DNA of 64,000 nt from UBA8389 sp942493385. Lineage in GTDB: Bacteria > Bacteroidota > Bacteroidia > Bacteroidales > UBA1402. Both the position numbers and the translations under genes were made by a program. The notes beneath the pieces were generated by a model. That model searched no databases. It saw only the letters and a list, made by a program, of their open reading frames with translations, and was not told the DNA's origin. Of this stretch, positions 42,233-51,901 are shown piece by piece; positions within the stretch are counted from its first letter, which is position 1; every line of letters starts with the position of its first letter. Where the stretch lies: NCBI GenBank assembly GCA_942493385.1, contig OW818699.1:2108001-2172000 (forward strand), written 5' to 3'.

Positions 42233-45200
42233 ATGAAAAAAGTACTACTTCCCTTATTGTTCGTGCTGTGTACGTTTTTAGTATATGCCCAAACCAAAAC
42301 CTCCTACGATCTTGCCAAGGACAAAGTGCTGTATACCGTTGGTTATGCTCACCTGGATACCGAGTGGAACTGGGATTACCCAACTACCATCAACAACTAC
42401 ATCAAAAGCATCATGCTGGAGAATTTCCACCTTTTCGAAAAGTATCCGGAGTATGTGTTCAATTTTACCGGTTCCAGACGCTATGATATGATGAAGGAAT
42501 ATTACCCCGAACTCTACCCAAAAGTAAAAGAGTACATCAAAGCCGGTCGCTGGAGGGTGTCGGGTTCCTCCGTCGACGAAGGCGAAGTGAACATTTCTTC
42601 CTCCGAATCCATTATTCGTCAGGTGCTTTACGGGAACCAGTTCTTTAAAAATGAATTCGGAAAACAAAGTTATGATTACATGTTGCCCGATTGTTTCGGC
42701 TTTCTAGCCAATGCGCCATCCATTTGGAATCATTGCGGTCTGCTGGGTTTTTCAACGCAGAAACTGTCTTGGAATTCCGCAGCAGGCATCCCTTTCAATG
42801 TCGGTGTTTGGAACGGTCCAGACGGCAAGGGTATTATTGCAGCGTTGAATGCCACAGATTATACCGGACGTGTCAAGGAACGCCTCGATATGGATCCGAC
42901 TTGGTATGATCGTTTGGCCGATAACGAAAAAAAATACGGATTTTCATTCGACTACCGCTATTATGGTGTGGGTGACGAAGGCGGTGCTCCCAGAGAACGC
43001 GATGTGAAGAATGCCATTGGCAGCCTGAACAATCCTGACAGTAAGTTCAAGGTGGTATTGAGTTCCTCCGACCAGATGTTCAAAGACATTACACTGGAAA
43101 TTCGAAAAAAATTGCCTGTTTACAGCGGCGATTTGTTGTTGATTGAACATAGTGCCGGATCCTTGACGTCACAATCGTATATCAAGCGCCTGAACCGCAA
43201 AAATGAATTATTGGCCGAATCAGCTGAAAAACTGGCTTGTATTGCCGACTGGAAAAGCCGAAGACCGTATCCCACCGACAAGCTGAAGAATGCCTGGAAT
43301 TTGTTGCTTGGAAGCCAGTTTCACGACATTCTGCCGGGAACCAGCATCCCCAAGGCCTACGAATACGCCTGGAACGACGAGTTTATAGCTGCCAACGGAT
43401 TTTCAAACATTTTGAAAAGTTCGCTGAGTGCCGTTTCCAGGGATATGAACACGTTGGTACAAGGTAGGAGCTTGGTGGTCTACAATCCAGTCGCATTGAA
43501 TCGGGAGGATCTGGTGACTGCAACATTGGAATACAAGGAAATGCCTGCCAATATCCGGGTTTTTGATGGTAAAGGAAAGGCCTTGCCCACACAAATACTA
43601 AAACGTGAAGGAACAAAGCTGACAGTGCTTTTCCTAGCGAACGTACCTTCTGTAGGACTGGCTGTCTTTGATGTCCGTGAAGCATCAAGCACCCCTTCTG
43701 TCATATCGACCTTATCGGCATCGGAAAAATCCATTGAAAATGATTTTTACAAAGTAGTCTTTGCCGGGAATGGTGATATGATGAGCATTATTGACAAGAC
43801 CATAGGTAAAGAATTGCTTTCCAAACCAGCGTGTTTGCAATTCTTGCATGAGAAGCCCAGTGATTGGCCGGCATGGAACATGGACTGGAAAGACCGAAAA
43901 TTACCAAACGTTGGAACCATGGATGAATCGGCTGTGGTTCGAATCGTTGAAAGCGGACCTGTAAGGGTTACGATGGAAGTGCTTCGCAAAGGTAGAAACT
44001 CCGTAATTAGTCAGCGTTTTAGTTTGGCTGCCGGGGAAGCCGGCAAACGGTTGGAGGTAAGCAATATCCTAGACTGGCAATCTTCCGGCGTCTCTTTGAA
44101 GGCTTCGTTTCCGCTTACTGTTGCCAATTCCAAAGCAACATATAACTTAGGATTGGGAACCATTCAGCGAAGCAACAACGACAGTTTGAAATTCGAAGTG
44201 CCAGCCAAAGAATGGTTTGACTTGACAGACCGTTCTGGGAAATATGGTGTCACCATCTTAGAAGATTGCAAGTACGGTTCCGATAAACCTGATGACCAAA
44301 CCTTGAGACTGACATTGATGTACACACCTGAAACAAGCAATAGATACAGTGTTCAAAAATCGCAAGATTGGGGTGTGCACGAGTTTAGATATGGGCTTTA
44401 CAGTCATACAGGCGATTGGAATAATAGTCAGGCTCCCTGGCAGGGAAAGTTTTTCAATCAGCCATTGTTGGCTTTTGAAACGAGCAAACATGAAGGTGCC
44501 TGGGGAAGGGAAGTATCCTTGCTGGAATCAAAAACCTCACAGGTGGGCGTTATGGCTTTCAAGAAAATGGAACAGGGTGATTACTACATCGTTCGCCTCA
44601 ACGAACTGTACGGAAAGGACCTGAAAGCTGCTAGCCTGAAATTCCCCGGAATCCTCACCGATGCCTATGAAGTGAACGGTCAGGAAAAGAAAATCGGCGA
44701 TGCAGTCTTCAAAAAGAACACGCTGAGCTTCGATCTCAGTCATTACACCATCCGCAGTTTTGCGGTCAAATTTGAAGAACTTCCTGCCGAAAACGCACTC
44801 CAAATTGCCCAGAATCTCCCATTTGACCAAGATGCCATGAGTTTCGACACCAACCGCGACGATTGCAACTTCAACAACCGAAACAGTTTGCCTGCCGAAC
44901 TCATTCCTGCTGAAATCATCAATGATGGCATTCGCTACAAAATGGGCAACACTGCTGATGGTCAGAACAATGTTCTTAGTTGCAACGGCCAAAAAATTGA
45001 CCTTCCAACAGGTTGCAGCAAGGTTTGCCTGTTAGCTTCTGCCAACAATGCTCAAAAAGTGGAATTCCGAGTTGGCGATCAAATCCTTCCGCTCACCATT
45101 CAAAGAGGAACCGGTTATTTCGGACAGTTCTACAACCGCCGTTTTGCTGAGGACAAAGTGACTGTGACCAAAATTGACAAACCCTTCGTAAAAGATGCCA

Positions 45201-45451
45201 ACATCGCCTGGTTCGCCTCACACGGGCATTACGCCTACCCTTCAAGAAACGACGCTTACCAGTACACCTATATATATGCATACGAAATTGAACTGCCCGA
45301 GGGTGCCCAAATATTGGAACTTCCAGTGAATCCATCGGTTAAAGTATTTGCAATCACCTTGACAAGCGGTGTCAACAGCAACGTGAAACCTTTGCAGCCG
45401 CTGACGGACGACTTTACCAACACAAAAGGAATTGACCTGAGAAGTAACTAA
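42233..45451 (+). CDS. Secreted alpha-mannosidase, glycoside hydrolase family 38
   Basis: A 1072-residue enzyme with a signal peptide (cut after VYA, about residue 19). The GH38 catalytic domain (about 30-340) has the metal-binding YAHLDTEWNW (H40, D42), the nucleophile Asp153 in MLPDCFGF, and LIEHSAGSLTSQS; a middle three-helix bundle and beta-sandwich domains follow. GH38 enzymes remove alpha-mannose from N-glycans or mannans. A C-terminal extension (about 870-1072) forms an extra beta-rich region of unknown role. Its stop overlaps the ATG of the following secreted phosphodiesterase-fold gene by one base, so the two are coupled. Confidence 0.93.
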   Translation: MKKVLLPLLFVLCTFLVYAQTKTSYDLAKDKVLYTVGYAHLDTEWNWDYPTTINNYIKSIMLENFHLFEKYPEYVFNFTGSRRYDMMKEYYPELYPKVKEYIKAGRWRVSGSSVDEGEVNISSSESIIRQVLYGNQFFKNEFGKQSYDYMLPDCFGFLANAPSIWNHCGLLGFSTQKLSWNSAAGIPFNVGVWNGPDGKGIIAALNATDYTGRVKERLDMDPTWYDRLADNEKKYGFSFDYRYYGVGDEGGAPRERDVKNAIGSLNNPDSKFKVVLSSSDQMFKDITLEIRKKLPVYSGDLLLIEHSAGSLTSQSYIKRLNRKNELLAESAEKLACIADWKSRRPYPTDKLKNAWNLLLGSQFHDILPGTSIPKAYEYAWNDEFIAANGFSNILKSSLSAVSRDMNTLVQGRSLVVYNPVALNREDLVTATLEYKEMPANIRVFDGKGKALPTQILKREGTKLTVLFLANVPSVGLAVFDVREASSTPSVISTLSASEKSIENDFYKVVFAGNGDMMSIIDKTIGKELLSKPACLQFLHEKPSDWPAWNMDWKDRKLPNVGTMDESAVVRIVESGPVRVTMEVLRKGRNSVISQRFSLAAGEAGKRLEVSNILDWQSSGVSLKASFPLTVANSKATYNLGLGTIQRSNNDSLKFEVPAKEWFDLTDRSGKYGVTILEDCKYGSDKPDDQTLRLTLMYTPETSNRYSVQKSQDWGVHEFRYGLYSHTGDWNNSQAPWQGKFFNQPLLAFETSKHEGAWGREVSLLESKTSQVGVMAFKKMEQGDYYIVRLNELYGKDLKAASLKFPGILTDAYEVNGQEKKIGDAVFKKNTLSFDLSHYTIRSFAVKFEELPAENALQIAQNLPFDQDAMSFDTNRDDCNFNNRNSLPAELIPAEIINDGIRYKMGNTADGQNNVLSCNGQKIDLPTGCSKVCLLASANNAQKVEFRVGDQILPLTIQRGTGYFGQFYNRRFAEDKVTVTKIDKPFVKDANIAWFASHGHYAYPSRNDAYQYTYIYAYEIELPEGAQILELPVNPSVKVFAITLTSGVNSNVKPLQPLTDDFTNTKGIDLRSN

Positions 45452-46338
45452 TGAAAAGATATTTGTTCTTGTTTCTAATACTTTGTAGCCTCAACTTTTC
45501 GGCCTATGCTCAAAAATTGAACGTTGCAACCTACAACATCCGTTACGAAAATAGTTTGGACAATGCCAAAGGCAATGGTTGGAAAGCCCGTTGTCCCATT
45601 GTGACGAGTATGATTTATCAATACGATTTCGACCTATTCGGCGCACAGGAAGTCTTGTTTACTCAATTGAAAGACTTGACCGATCGTCTTCCAGATTACG
45701 ATTATGTTGGTGTTGGCAGAGCTGACGGAAAGGAAAAAGGCGAGTATTCCCCCATTTTCTACAAAAAAGAAAAATACAAATTGCTCCAATCGGGTACCTT
45801 TTGGCTGTCACCGACAGACAGCATCCCTTCTGTAGGCTGGGATGCCGCACTGCCACGCATCTGCAGTTGGGGCCGTTTTCTTGTGAAAGGTACCAGCACG
45901 ACGTTCTGGTTCTTCAACCTGCATAACGATCATGTTGGAACTGTTGCACGGTTGGAAAGTTCAAAACTGATCCTTAACAAAATAAAGGAGATGTGGACTG
46001 ATGAACCCGTGATCTTGACCGGAGATTTCAATATGGATCAAGAAAGCGAGGGTTACAACGTCCTTGCAAGTTCAGGAATGCTGAGCGACACCTACAAAAT
46101 CGCTAAAAATGTCTATGCTCCAAGTGGAACGTTCAACGATTTCATGATCAATCCTACTTCACAAAGCCGCATCGACCATGTTTTTGTCAATAAACTTTTT
46201 AAGGTAGTTAAATTTGCCATTTTGACCGACACCTACAACTCTTCAGGTCAAGGTACAACGTCCGCCAGCAAAACCAGGTTGCCGTCGGACCATTATCCGG
46301 TTCAGGCGGAATTGGTATTTGAGAATCCGATCAATTAG
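45451..46338 (+). CDS. Secreted endonuclease/exonuclease/phosphatase-family protein
   Basis: A 295-residue EEP-fold metal-dependent phosphodiesterase/phosphatase with a signal peptide (cut after AYA, about 20). The fold's motifs are in order: VATYNIRYEN, FGAQEVLFTQ (catalytic Glu), FFNLHNDHVGTVAR, LTGDFNMD, SRIDHVFVN, and the final PSDHYPVQAEL with catalytic His. Substrates of the fold range from nucleic acids to sphingomyelin and inositol phosphates. Coupling to the exported alpha-mannosidase suggests action on a phosphorylated or phosphodiester-linked glycan or lipid. It ends one base before the convergent nitroreductase gene. Confidence 0.87.
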   Translation: MKRYLFLFLILCSLNFSAYAQKLNVATYNIRYENSLDNAKGNGWKARCPIVTSMIYQYDFDLFGAQEVLFTQLKDLTDRLPDYDYVGVGRADGKEKGEYSPIFYKKEKYKLLQSGTFWLSPTDSIPSVGWDAALPRICSWGRFLVKGTSTTFWFFNLHNDHVGTVARLESSKLILNKIKEMWTDEPVILTGDFNMDQESEGYNVLASSGMLSDTYKIAKNVYAPSGTFNDFMINPTSQSRIDHVFVNKLFKVVKFAILTDTYNSSGQGTTSASKTRLPSDHYPVQAELVFENPIN

Positions 46339-46339
46339 A

Positions 46340-46885
46340 TCAACGATACTTGTTGTACGAAACGACTTCTTCCGAATTTTTCCGCTTCTTTTCACGGAGC
46401 GCCTGGGTGGAGTAACCCAGCGTAATAACGAGCACAGGCCGTTTGTTGGAGGGAATGTCCAGCACGCTGCGTATTTTTTTCTCATTGAACCAACCCACGA
46501 TGCAGGTTCCTAAGCCTTGCTCGGCTGCAGCCAACGTAAGATGAGCAGTAGCGATGCCCAGATCCATGTGTGGAAAATGCTTCTGTTTCACCGTTCCACC
46601 AAGCTTGGAAGTGAAATTGGCCGCTTCTTCCAAAACGACGATGATAACTGGTGCCTGGAATGCAAAATGATTCATGCCCAGCGCTTTATCGGCAATCGTA
46701 GCAGCCGTTTCCTTGACAAGAGCAGGCTCTGTAACGGCGATGAACCTCCAAGGTTGAGCATTGCAGGCCGAAGGCGCCAATCGAGCAGCTTCCAGAATGT
46801 ACTCCAGTTTTTCAGGTTCCACCGCACGGTTGATGTCGTATGCGCGGTCGCTCTGCCTGGATTTCACCAGTTCCAAAAAGTTCAT
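46340..46885 (-). CDS. Nitroreductase-family protein
   Basis: A 181-residue FMN-binding nitroreductase-fold protein. It opens with the family motif VKSRQSDRAYD and has RLAPSACNAQPWRF, then the DLGIATAHLTLAAAEQGLGTCIVGWF segment. It would reduce nitro groups, quinones or flavins with NAD(P)H; the physiological substrate is unknown. Its ATG overlaps the lepA stop by one base, so it is read as the second gene of a lepA operon. Length is typical of the shorter forms. Confidence 0.88.
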   Translation of the reverse strand: MNFLELVKSRQSDRAYDINRAVEPEKLEYILEAARLAPSACNAQPWRFIAVTEPALVKETAATIADKALGMNHFAFQAPVIIVVLEEAANFTSKLGGTVKQKHFPHMDLGIATAHLTLAAAEQGLGTCIVGWFNEKKIRSVLDIPSNKRPVLVITLGYSTQALREKKRKNSEEVVSYNKYR

Positions 46886-48666
46886 CAGTCTAATTTTAAT
46901 ACAGCTAGGAAGGCCTTCTGCGGAACTTCCACATTTCCAATCTGTTTCATCCGCTTCTTTCCCTTTTTCTGCTTTTCCAGAAGTTTGCGCTTACGGGTGA
47001 TGTCACCACCGTAACACTTGGCAGTCACATCCTTACGAACGGCCTTCACTGTTTCACGGGCAATGATCTTGGCACCGATGGCCGCTTGGATGGCAATGTC
47101 AAACTGTTGACGCGGAATGAGTTCCTTCAGTTTCTCGCACATGCGACGGCCCAAACTTTCAGCGTTGCTCACGTGAGTAAGGCTGGAAAGAGCATCCACC
47201 GGCTCACCGTTCAACAGGATGTCCAGCTTGGCCAGTTTGGATTCGCGGAATCCGTTCGGATGATAATCAAAAGACGCATAACCCTTGGAAATGCTTTTAA
47301 GACGGTCGTAGAAGTCGATTACGATTTCACCCAAGGGTAAATCGAACAGGATTTCCACGCGGTTGCCAGAAATGTATTCTTGCTTGATCAGCTCACCACG
47401 TTTGCCCAGACAAAGCGTCATGATGTTGCCCAAATAATCGGTATTGGTAATGACAGAGGCACGAATGTAGGGTTCCTCGATTTTTTCGATAGACATGAAA
47501 TCGGGCAGGCCGGACGGATTGTGAATATCCAGCACCTCGCCCTTTCGGGTGGTGACAAAGTATTGAACGTTGGGCACCGTCGTGATGACACTCATGTCGA
47601 ATTCCCGATCCAGACGCTCTTGAACGATTTCCATGTGGAGCAGGCCCAAGAAGCCGCAACGGAAACCAAAACCCAAAGCGAGGGAGCTTTCCGGCTGAAA
47701 TGTAAGCGAGGCATCGTTGAGCTGCAAGCGTTCCAGCGAAGCACGCAAATCTTCAAATTCCTCAGGATCAATGGGGTAAACGCCAGCGAAAACCATGGGT
47801 TTCACTTCTTGGAAACCATCGATGGCCGCTTTGCACGGATTCTTCACATGCGTCACCGTATCGCCCACCTTAACCTCCTTCGAGGTTTTGATGCCTGAAA
47901 TGATGTAGCCAACGTCGCCGCAACTCAGCACGTCGCGTGGCACCATATTTAATTTGAGTACACCGATCTCGTCAGCATAGTATTCTTTTTTGGTCGAAAA
48001 AAACTTCACGAAATCACCTGGGCGTACCGTTCCATTCCGAATCTTGAAGTAGGCGATGATGCCTCTGAAGGAATTGAACACCGAGTCGAAAATCAATGCT
48101 TCCAGTGGTGCATCGGGGTCGCCAGTAGGGCAGGGGCAACGATCGATGATGGCATCGATGATTTCCTGAATGCCTTCTCCGGTCTTGCCGCTGGCACGAA
48201 TGATTTCCTCGCGCTTGACACCCAGCAGCTCAATGATCTGATCTTCCACTTCTTCCGGCATGGCATGTGGCAAGTCGATCTTGTTCAACACCGGAATGAT
48301 TTCCAGGTCGTTTTCAATAGCCATGTACAAATTGGAGATGGTTTGGGCCTGAATGCCCTGAGAAGCGTCCACGATAAGCAGCGCACCTTCGCAGGCAGCG
48401 ATGGAGCGGGAAACTTCGTACGAAAAGTCCACGTGTCCCGGCGTGTCAATCAGGTTGAGCAGGAATTTTTCTCCGTTTCGGAAGTATTCCATCTGTACGG
48501 CATGACTTTTGATGGTGATTCCACGTTCCCTTTCCAGGTCCATGTCATCCAGCATCTGGTTTTCGGTGATGGCCATCGTGTGTGTGAACTCCAACAGACG
48601 GTCAGCCAGGGTGCTTTTACCGTGGTCGATGTGGGCTATGATGCAGAAATTTCGAATGTGCTTCAT
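46885..48666 (-). CDS. lepA: Elongation factor 4 (back-translocating GTPase)
   Basis: A 593-residue LepA. G1 AHIDHGKSTLADRLLE, switch II DTPGHVDFSYEV, and NKIDLP are in the GTPase domain (1-185), followed by the beta-barrel, two EF-G-like domains and the C-terminal LepA-specific domain ending in GGDITRKRKLLEKQKKGKKRMK. LepA acts on ribosomes, restoring mispositioned tRNAs under stress. The start at 48666 (MKHIRNFCIIAHIDHG) matches the family; the track's earlier in-frame ATG would add 24 unrelated residues upstream. The following gene is a nitroreductase (one-base overlap). Confidence 0.97.
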   Translation of the reverse strand: MKHIRNFCIIAHIDHGKSTLADRLLEFTHTMAITENQMLDDMDLERERGITIKSHAVQMEYFRNGEKFLLNLIDTPGHVDFSYEVSRSIAACEGALLIVDASQGIQAQTISNLYMAIENDLEIIPVLNKIDLPHAMPEEVEDQIIELLGVKREEIIRASGKTGEGIQEIIDAIIDRCPCPTGDPDAPLEALIFDSVFNSFRGIIAYFKIRNGTVRPGDFVKFFSTKKEYYADEIGVLKLNMVPRDVLSCGDVGYIISGIKTSKEVKVGDTVTHVKNPCKAAIDGFQEVKPMVFAGVYPIDPEEFEDLRASLERLQLNDASLTFQPESSLALGFGFRCGFLGLLHMEIVQERLDREFDMSVITTVPNVQYFVTTRKGEVLDIHNPSGLPDFMSIEKIEEPYIRASVITNTDYLGNIMTLCLGKRGELIKQEYISGNRVEILFDLPLGEIVIDFYDRLKSISKGYASFDYHPNGFRESKLAKLDILLNGEPVDALSSLTHVSNAESLGRRMCEKLKELIPRQQFDIAIQAAIGAKIIARETVKAVRKDVTAKCYGGDITRKRKLLEKQKKGKKRMKQIGNVEVPQKAFLAVLKLD

Positions 48667-48698
48667 TGAGTGAAAGGCGCATGGGTTAATTGAGCCCG

Positions 48699-48706
48699 CA
48701 AATTTA
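48699..48706 (-). promoter_or_regulatory. -7 box for lepA
   Basis: TAAATTTG on the minus strand, 32 bases before the lepA ATG. The -33 element is not evident at the usual distance. Confidence 0.5.
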
Positions 48707-48750
48707 CAATTTTTACGGGTAAGACCGACTATCAACACTCAGTTTTTTCG

Positions 48751-48758
48751 TATGTTTG
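48751..48758 (+). promoter_or_regulatory. -7 box for the TPR-protein gene
   Basis: TATGTTTG, 20 bases before the ATG at 48779, divergent from the lepA box. No TTG at the usual spacing. Confidence 0.45.
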
Positions 48759-48778
48759 TTCCATTCAAAGATAAATAA

Positions 48779-50995
48779 ATGACCGTTCCAGAAGCATCTC
48801 AATTATACGACCGCATCCTGAACCAAGTTCTACAGTTCAGCATCAAAGACGCCTTTTCCGGATTGGGCTTCCTCATCCAGCAAAATGGCTTCGGCAGAGC
48901 GTATGACAAATTGACTGAAACCGAAAACAAATACCGTTACATGCTCCGCTATCGGCTGGAAGGTTTCCCCGATCCAGACCGCGATAAGGTGGAGAACGGC
49001 ATTCGCCGACAATTGCTGGAACTGGCCGGTGAAGCGTATCACATCTGGATGACCCGCAATTCTCCCGGTTTCTATTACGACCGCATCCGCGTGGATAGGG
49101 TAGGAGGCAACCAACCCATGCCAGAATTGGTTGAAACCATGCGCAACGCAGGCGAACGCCTCACCATTGTCCAATTGGTCGAAAAATCGGATATCCGCGA
49201 CACACAATCCGCTCAACTGGTACGACTCCGAGAAAACGCCGCCGGTCTCATCTTCATGAAACTGTTTGTCTCCGATAACTGGACGGACGAAAATCGCGTC
49301 TATTTGAGCCAAGTTTTCATGGATCCTGCTTTTTCAGACCACGAAAAAGGATTGTTCGTTTCAGCCATCCTGCTTTCCCTGCAAAAAAGATTTGATGTAG
49401 GTAAAATGCTTTTCCTGGCCGATCAATGCCTGCATCCGGAGATGGAAGTTTCGCAGCGAGCCCTTGTTGCACTGGCGTTGTGCCTCTATCTATATGACAA
49501 TAGACTCAGCCTTTATCCTGAAATCGGAATGCGCATGGAAGCCCTGCTCGACACCAATCCCGAAATATCCGACTATTTCATCCGCATTTTTTACCAGCTC
49601 ATCCGTTCCAAGGACACCGATGCCGTCACCAAACGCATGCAAGAGGAAATTCTACCTGAAATGACCAAAATGGGTTCGGCACTCCAAGATAAGTTGCGTG
49701 AAGTCGATGAACTTTCCGACGAATTCAATCCGGAGTGGAAGAACATGATGGAAAACGCCGAGTTTTCGGTGAAGATGCAGCAGTTTTCCGACATGCAGCT
49801 CGAAGGCATCGATGTGTACATGAGCACGTTCTCCGCCCAAAAAGGCTATCCCTTCTTCAATGAATTCTACAATTGGTTTCTGCCGTTCCATACCTCACAT
49901 TCCAGCCTGAAGGAATTGTTTGGACCGAATCCCCTGGAGGGCAGCAAAGTATTGGATGCCGTCCTCAACTCCGATTACCTGTGTTCGTCCGATAAGTACT
50001 CCTTCTGTTTCAACCTGTTGCAGGTGCCTGCCAATTATCGCACCACCATGTCCAACCAGATGAACGCGGACAGCGAAGCGTTCGAGGAAGTACGCAAGTC
50101 GAACATGGGCATGAACAACAAATACCGGCTGGAAATGACTTCCAACAGATACATTCAAGACCTGTACCGGTTTTTCTACTTGCATCATCGCCGGATGGAT
50201 TTTCAGAATCCATTTTCGATGCCGTTGGATTTTCACAACACCAAAAGCCTGGGAACCTTGGTTCGTTCGGAAGAAGCCTTGCGAAGGATTGCCCTGCTGT
50301 ATTTCAAGAACAAGCATTATTCACAGGCGCTGGCCGCATTCGAACAACTTGTTTCCCTTTGTCCGACCGAAGCCGAACTCCACCAGAAGCGCGGTTATTG
50401 CCTTCAGCAGCTCAACCAACACGAACAAGCTCTCAAGGCCTATCTGCAGGCCGATCTCATCCATTCCGACAGCCTTTGGACACTCAAACGGATCGCTACA
50501 ACCTACCGTCACCTCAAAAACCCTGCAAAGGCCATGGAGTACTATCGTCGTGCTGAAAAGCTGGCTCCATCCGACATCGCCTTGATCCTCAACATGGGCC
50601 ACGCATTGGTCGAAGCCGGTGAATACGCCGAAGCATTGAACATCTACTTCAAGGCCGAAGTCCTTAACGAAACCTCCGACAAAGCCTACCGCCCCATAGC
50701 CTGGTGCTCCTTTATGTGCCGCAAGTACGACCAGGCCTCCAAGTATTACAGCAAAATACTCGACCAGCAACCCACCATCGAAGATTTCCTAAATGCAGGG
50801 CATGTGGAGTGGTGCAAGGGTTCCCCCATGAAAGCGGTCGAAATCTACAAGCACGGCATACGGCATACCCATACCATTCTGCCCGATTTTCTGGAACTGT
50901 TCCGGAAAGATGCTCCGGAATTACAAAGGCACGGCATCGCCCCCAACGATGTTTCCGCCCTTCGCGATGAACTCATTTACGAACTTGAAGAATAG
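48779..50995 (+). CDS. Tetratricopeptide-repeat protein, unknown function
   Basis: A 738-residue, mostly helical protein without a signal peptide or membrane segment. The C-terminal third (about 505-700) holds TPR units: LYFKNKHYSQALAAFEQLV, CLQQLNQHEQALKAYLQA, YRHLKNPAKAMEYYRRAEKL, LVEAGEYAEALNIYFKAEV and MCRKYDQASKYYSKIL. The N-terminal 500 residues are helical with no recognised domain. TPRs mediate protein contacts; the partner is not evident. It is divergent from lepA and precedes an exported protein gene by 4 bases. Confidence 0.8.
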   Translation: MTVPEASQLYDRILNQVLQFSIKDAFSGLGFLIQQNGFGRAYDKLTETENKYRYMLRYRLEGFPDPDRDKVENGIRRQLLELAGEAYHIWMTRNSPGFYYDRIRVDRVGGNQPMPELVETMRNAGERLTIVQLVEKSDIRDTQSAQLVRLRENAAGLIFMKLFVSDNWTDENRVYLSQVFMDPAFSDHEKGLFVSAILLSLQKRFDVGKMLFLADQCLHPEMEVSQRALVALALCLYLYDNRLSLYPEIGMRMEALLDTNPEISDYFIRIFYQLIRSKDTDAVTKRMQEEILPEMTKMGSALQDKLREVDELSDEFNPEWKNMMENAEFSVKMQQFSDMQLEGIDVYMSTFSAQKGYPFFNEFYNWFLPFHTSHSSLKELFGPNPLEGSKVLDAVLNSDYLCSSDKYSFCFNLLQVPANYRTTMSNQMNADSEAFEEVRKSNMGMNNKYRLEMTSNRYIQDLYRFFYLHHRRMDFQNPFSMPLDFHNTKSLGTLVRSEEALRRIALLYFKNKHYSQALAAFEQLVSLCPTEAELHQKRGYCLQQLNQHEQALKAYLQADLIHSDSLWTLKRIATTYRHLKNPAKAMEYYRRAEKLAPSDIALILNMGHALVEAGEYAEALNIYFKAEVLNETSDKAYRPIAWCSFMCRKYDQASKYYSKILDQQPTIEDFLNAGHVEWCKGSPMKAVEIYKHGIRHTHTILPDFLELFRKDAPELQRHGIAPNDVSALRDELIYELEE

Positions 50996-50999
50996 CACT

Positions 51000-51881
51000 A
51001 TGAAAAACCTCCTATTGCTTGCTCTTTCTGTTTTGCTTTCTTGTTCCATGATGGCCCAGTCAGCCGATTCCAGCGTCGTATTCAAAACCAATTTCCTTAA
51101 AAACGAATACCAACGTTACACCGTTTCCAAAACCCTCTACACGTTGAACCGTAAGGATACCACCGACATGATGCGCTTCGGCTTCAAGGCTGAAGTGGTG
51201 GTGATCGATTCAACGGCAAAAGCTTACATCCTGAAGTGGAAGATTTCAGCCTACACCATTAATACAAACGACACCTACCTGCAGAAGCTCGTTTCACTGG
51301 CCGCACCCGTTTTGGTGAGTTACCGCATCTCCAAGCCTGGTGTCTTCGAAGAATTCATTACCGGAACCTCCGTGACCAAATGCCTGGAAGCCGCATTGCC
51401 CAAAGTGTTGGAGTCCTTCAAAAACAAGTCGGACTCCGTCTCGAAGGCCGAAGTCGCCAGCATTTACGCACTCCGTGAAAACCTGGAAACCTTGATTCTG
51501 GGATTTATGATCCAGTTCCACCAATTCCACGGTTTGGGCTATACCTTGGGTGAATACGTCAGTGTTCCTGTGGAAGTCACCAGCCGATTTGCCTCCAAAC
51601 CCTTACCGGGAGTTCAGCGAAAAAAACTAACCTCCATCGATCCTACCACACAAATGGCGGTGATTGCTTATGCCACCGTTTTGGATATGGCTGGCTACCG
51701 GAAAGCCCTGTCTGAGAATCTTAAAACAACCCTGGATACCTTTAAAAACCTGCAGCAGAACGAAATAGGCAGCATGATGATAGATCTTCGAACCGGCTGG
51801 CCCATCTGGTCAATGAATCAACGAGAAGCCACAGCCGGCTCCACGACATATGGTGAACAACTTGAGATACAATACAAATAA
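51000..51881 (+). CDS. Exported protein of unknown function
   Basis: A 293-residue protein with a signal peptide (1-20, ending MMAQ-SADS). The rest shows no recognised domain or repeat. The sequence contains a helical middle (about 115-175) and a near-hydrophilic end. The ATG at 51000 gives a clear signal sequence and follows the TPR gene stop after 4 bases; a longer in-frame start at 50910 lies inside that gene. Being coupled to the TPR gene, it may work with it at the envelope, but nothing in the sequence shows how. Confidence 0.65.
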   Translation: MKNLLLLALSVLLSCSMMAQSADSSVVFKTNFLKNEYQRYTVSKTLYTLNRKDTTDMMRFGFKAEVVVIDSTAKAYILKWKISAYTINTNDTYLQKLVSLAAPVLVSYRISKPGVFEEFITGTSVTKCLEAALPKVLESFKNKSDSVSKAEVASIYALRENLETLILGFMIQFHQFHGLGYTLGEYVSVPVEVTSRFASKPLPGVQRKKLTSIDPTTQMAVIAYATVLDMAGYRKALSENLKTTLDTFKNLQQNEIGSMMIDLRTGWPIWSMNQREATAGSTTYGEQLEIQYK

Positions 51882-51901
51882 CCCTTTTAACCAATCCATT
51901 T

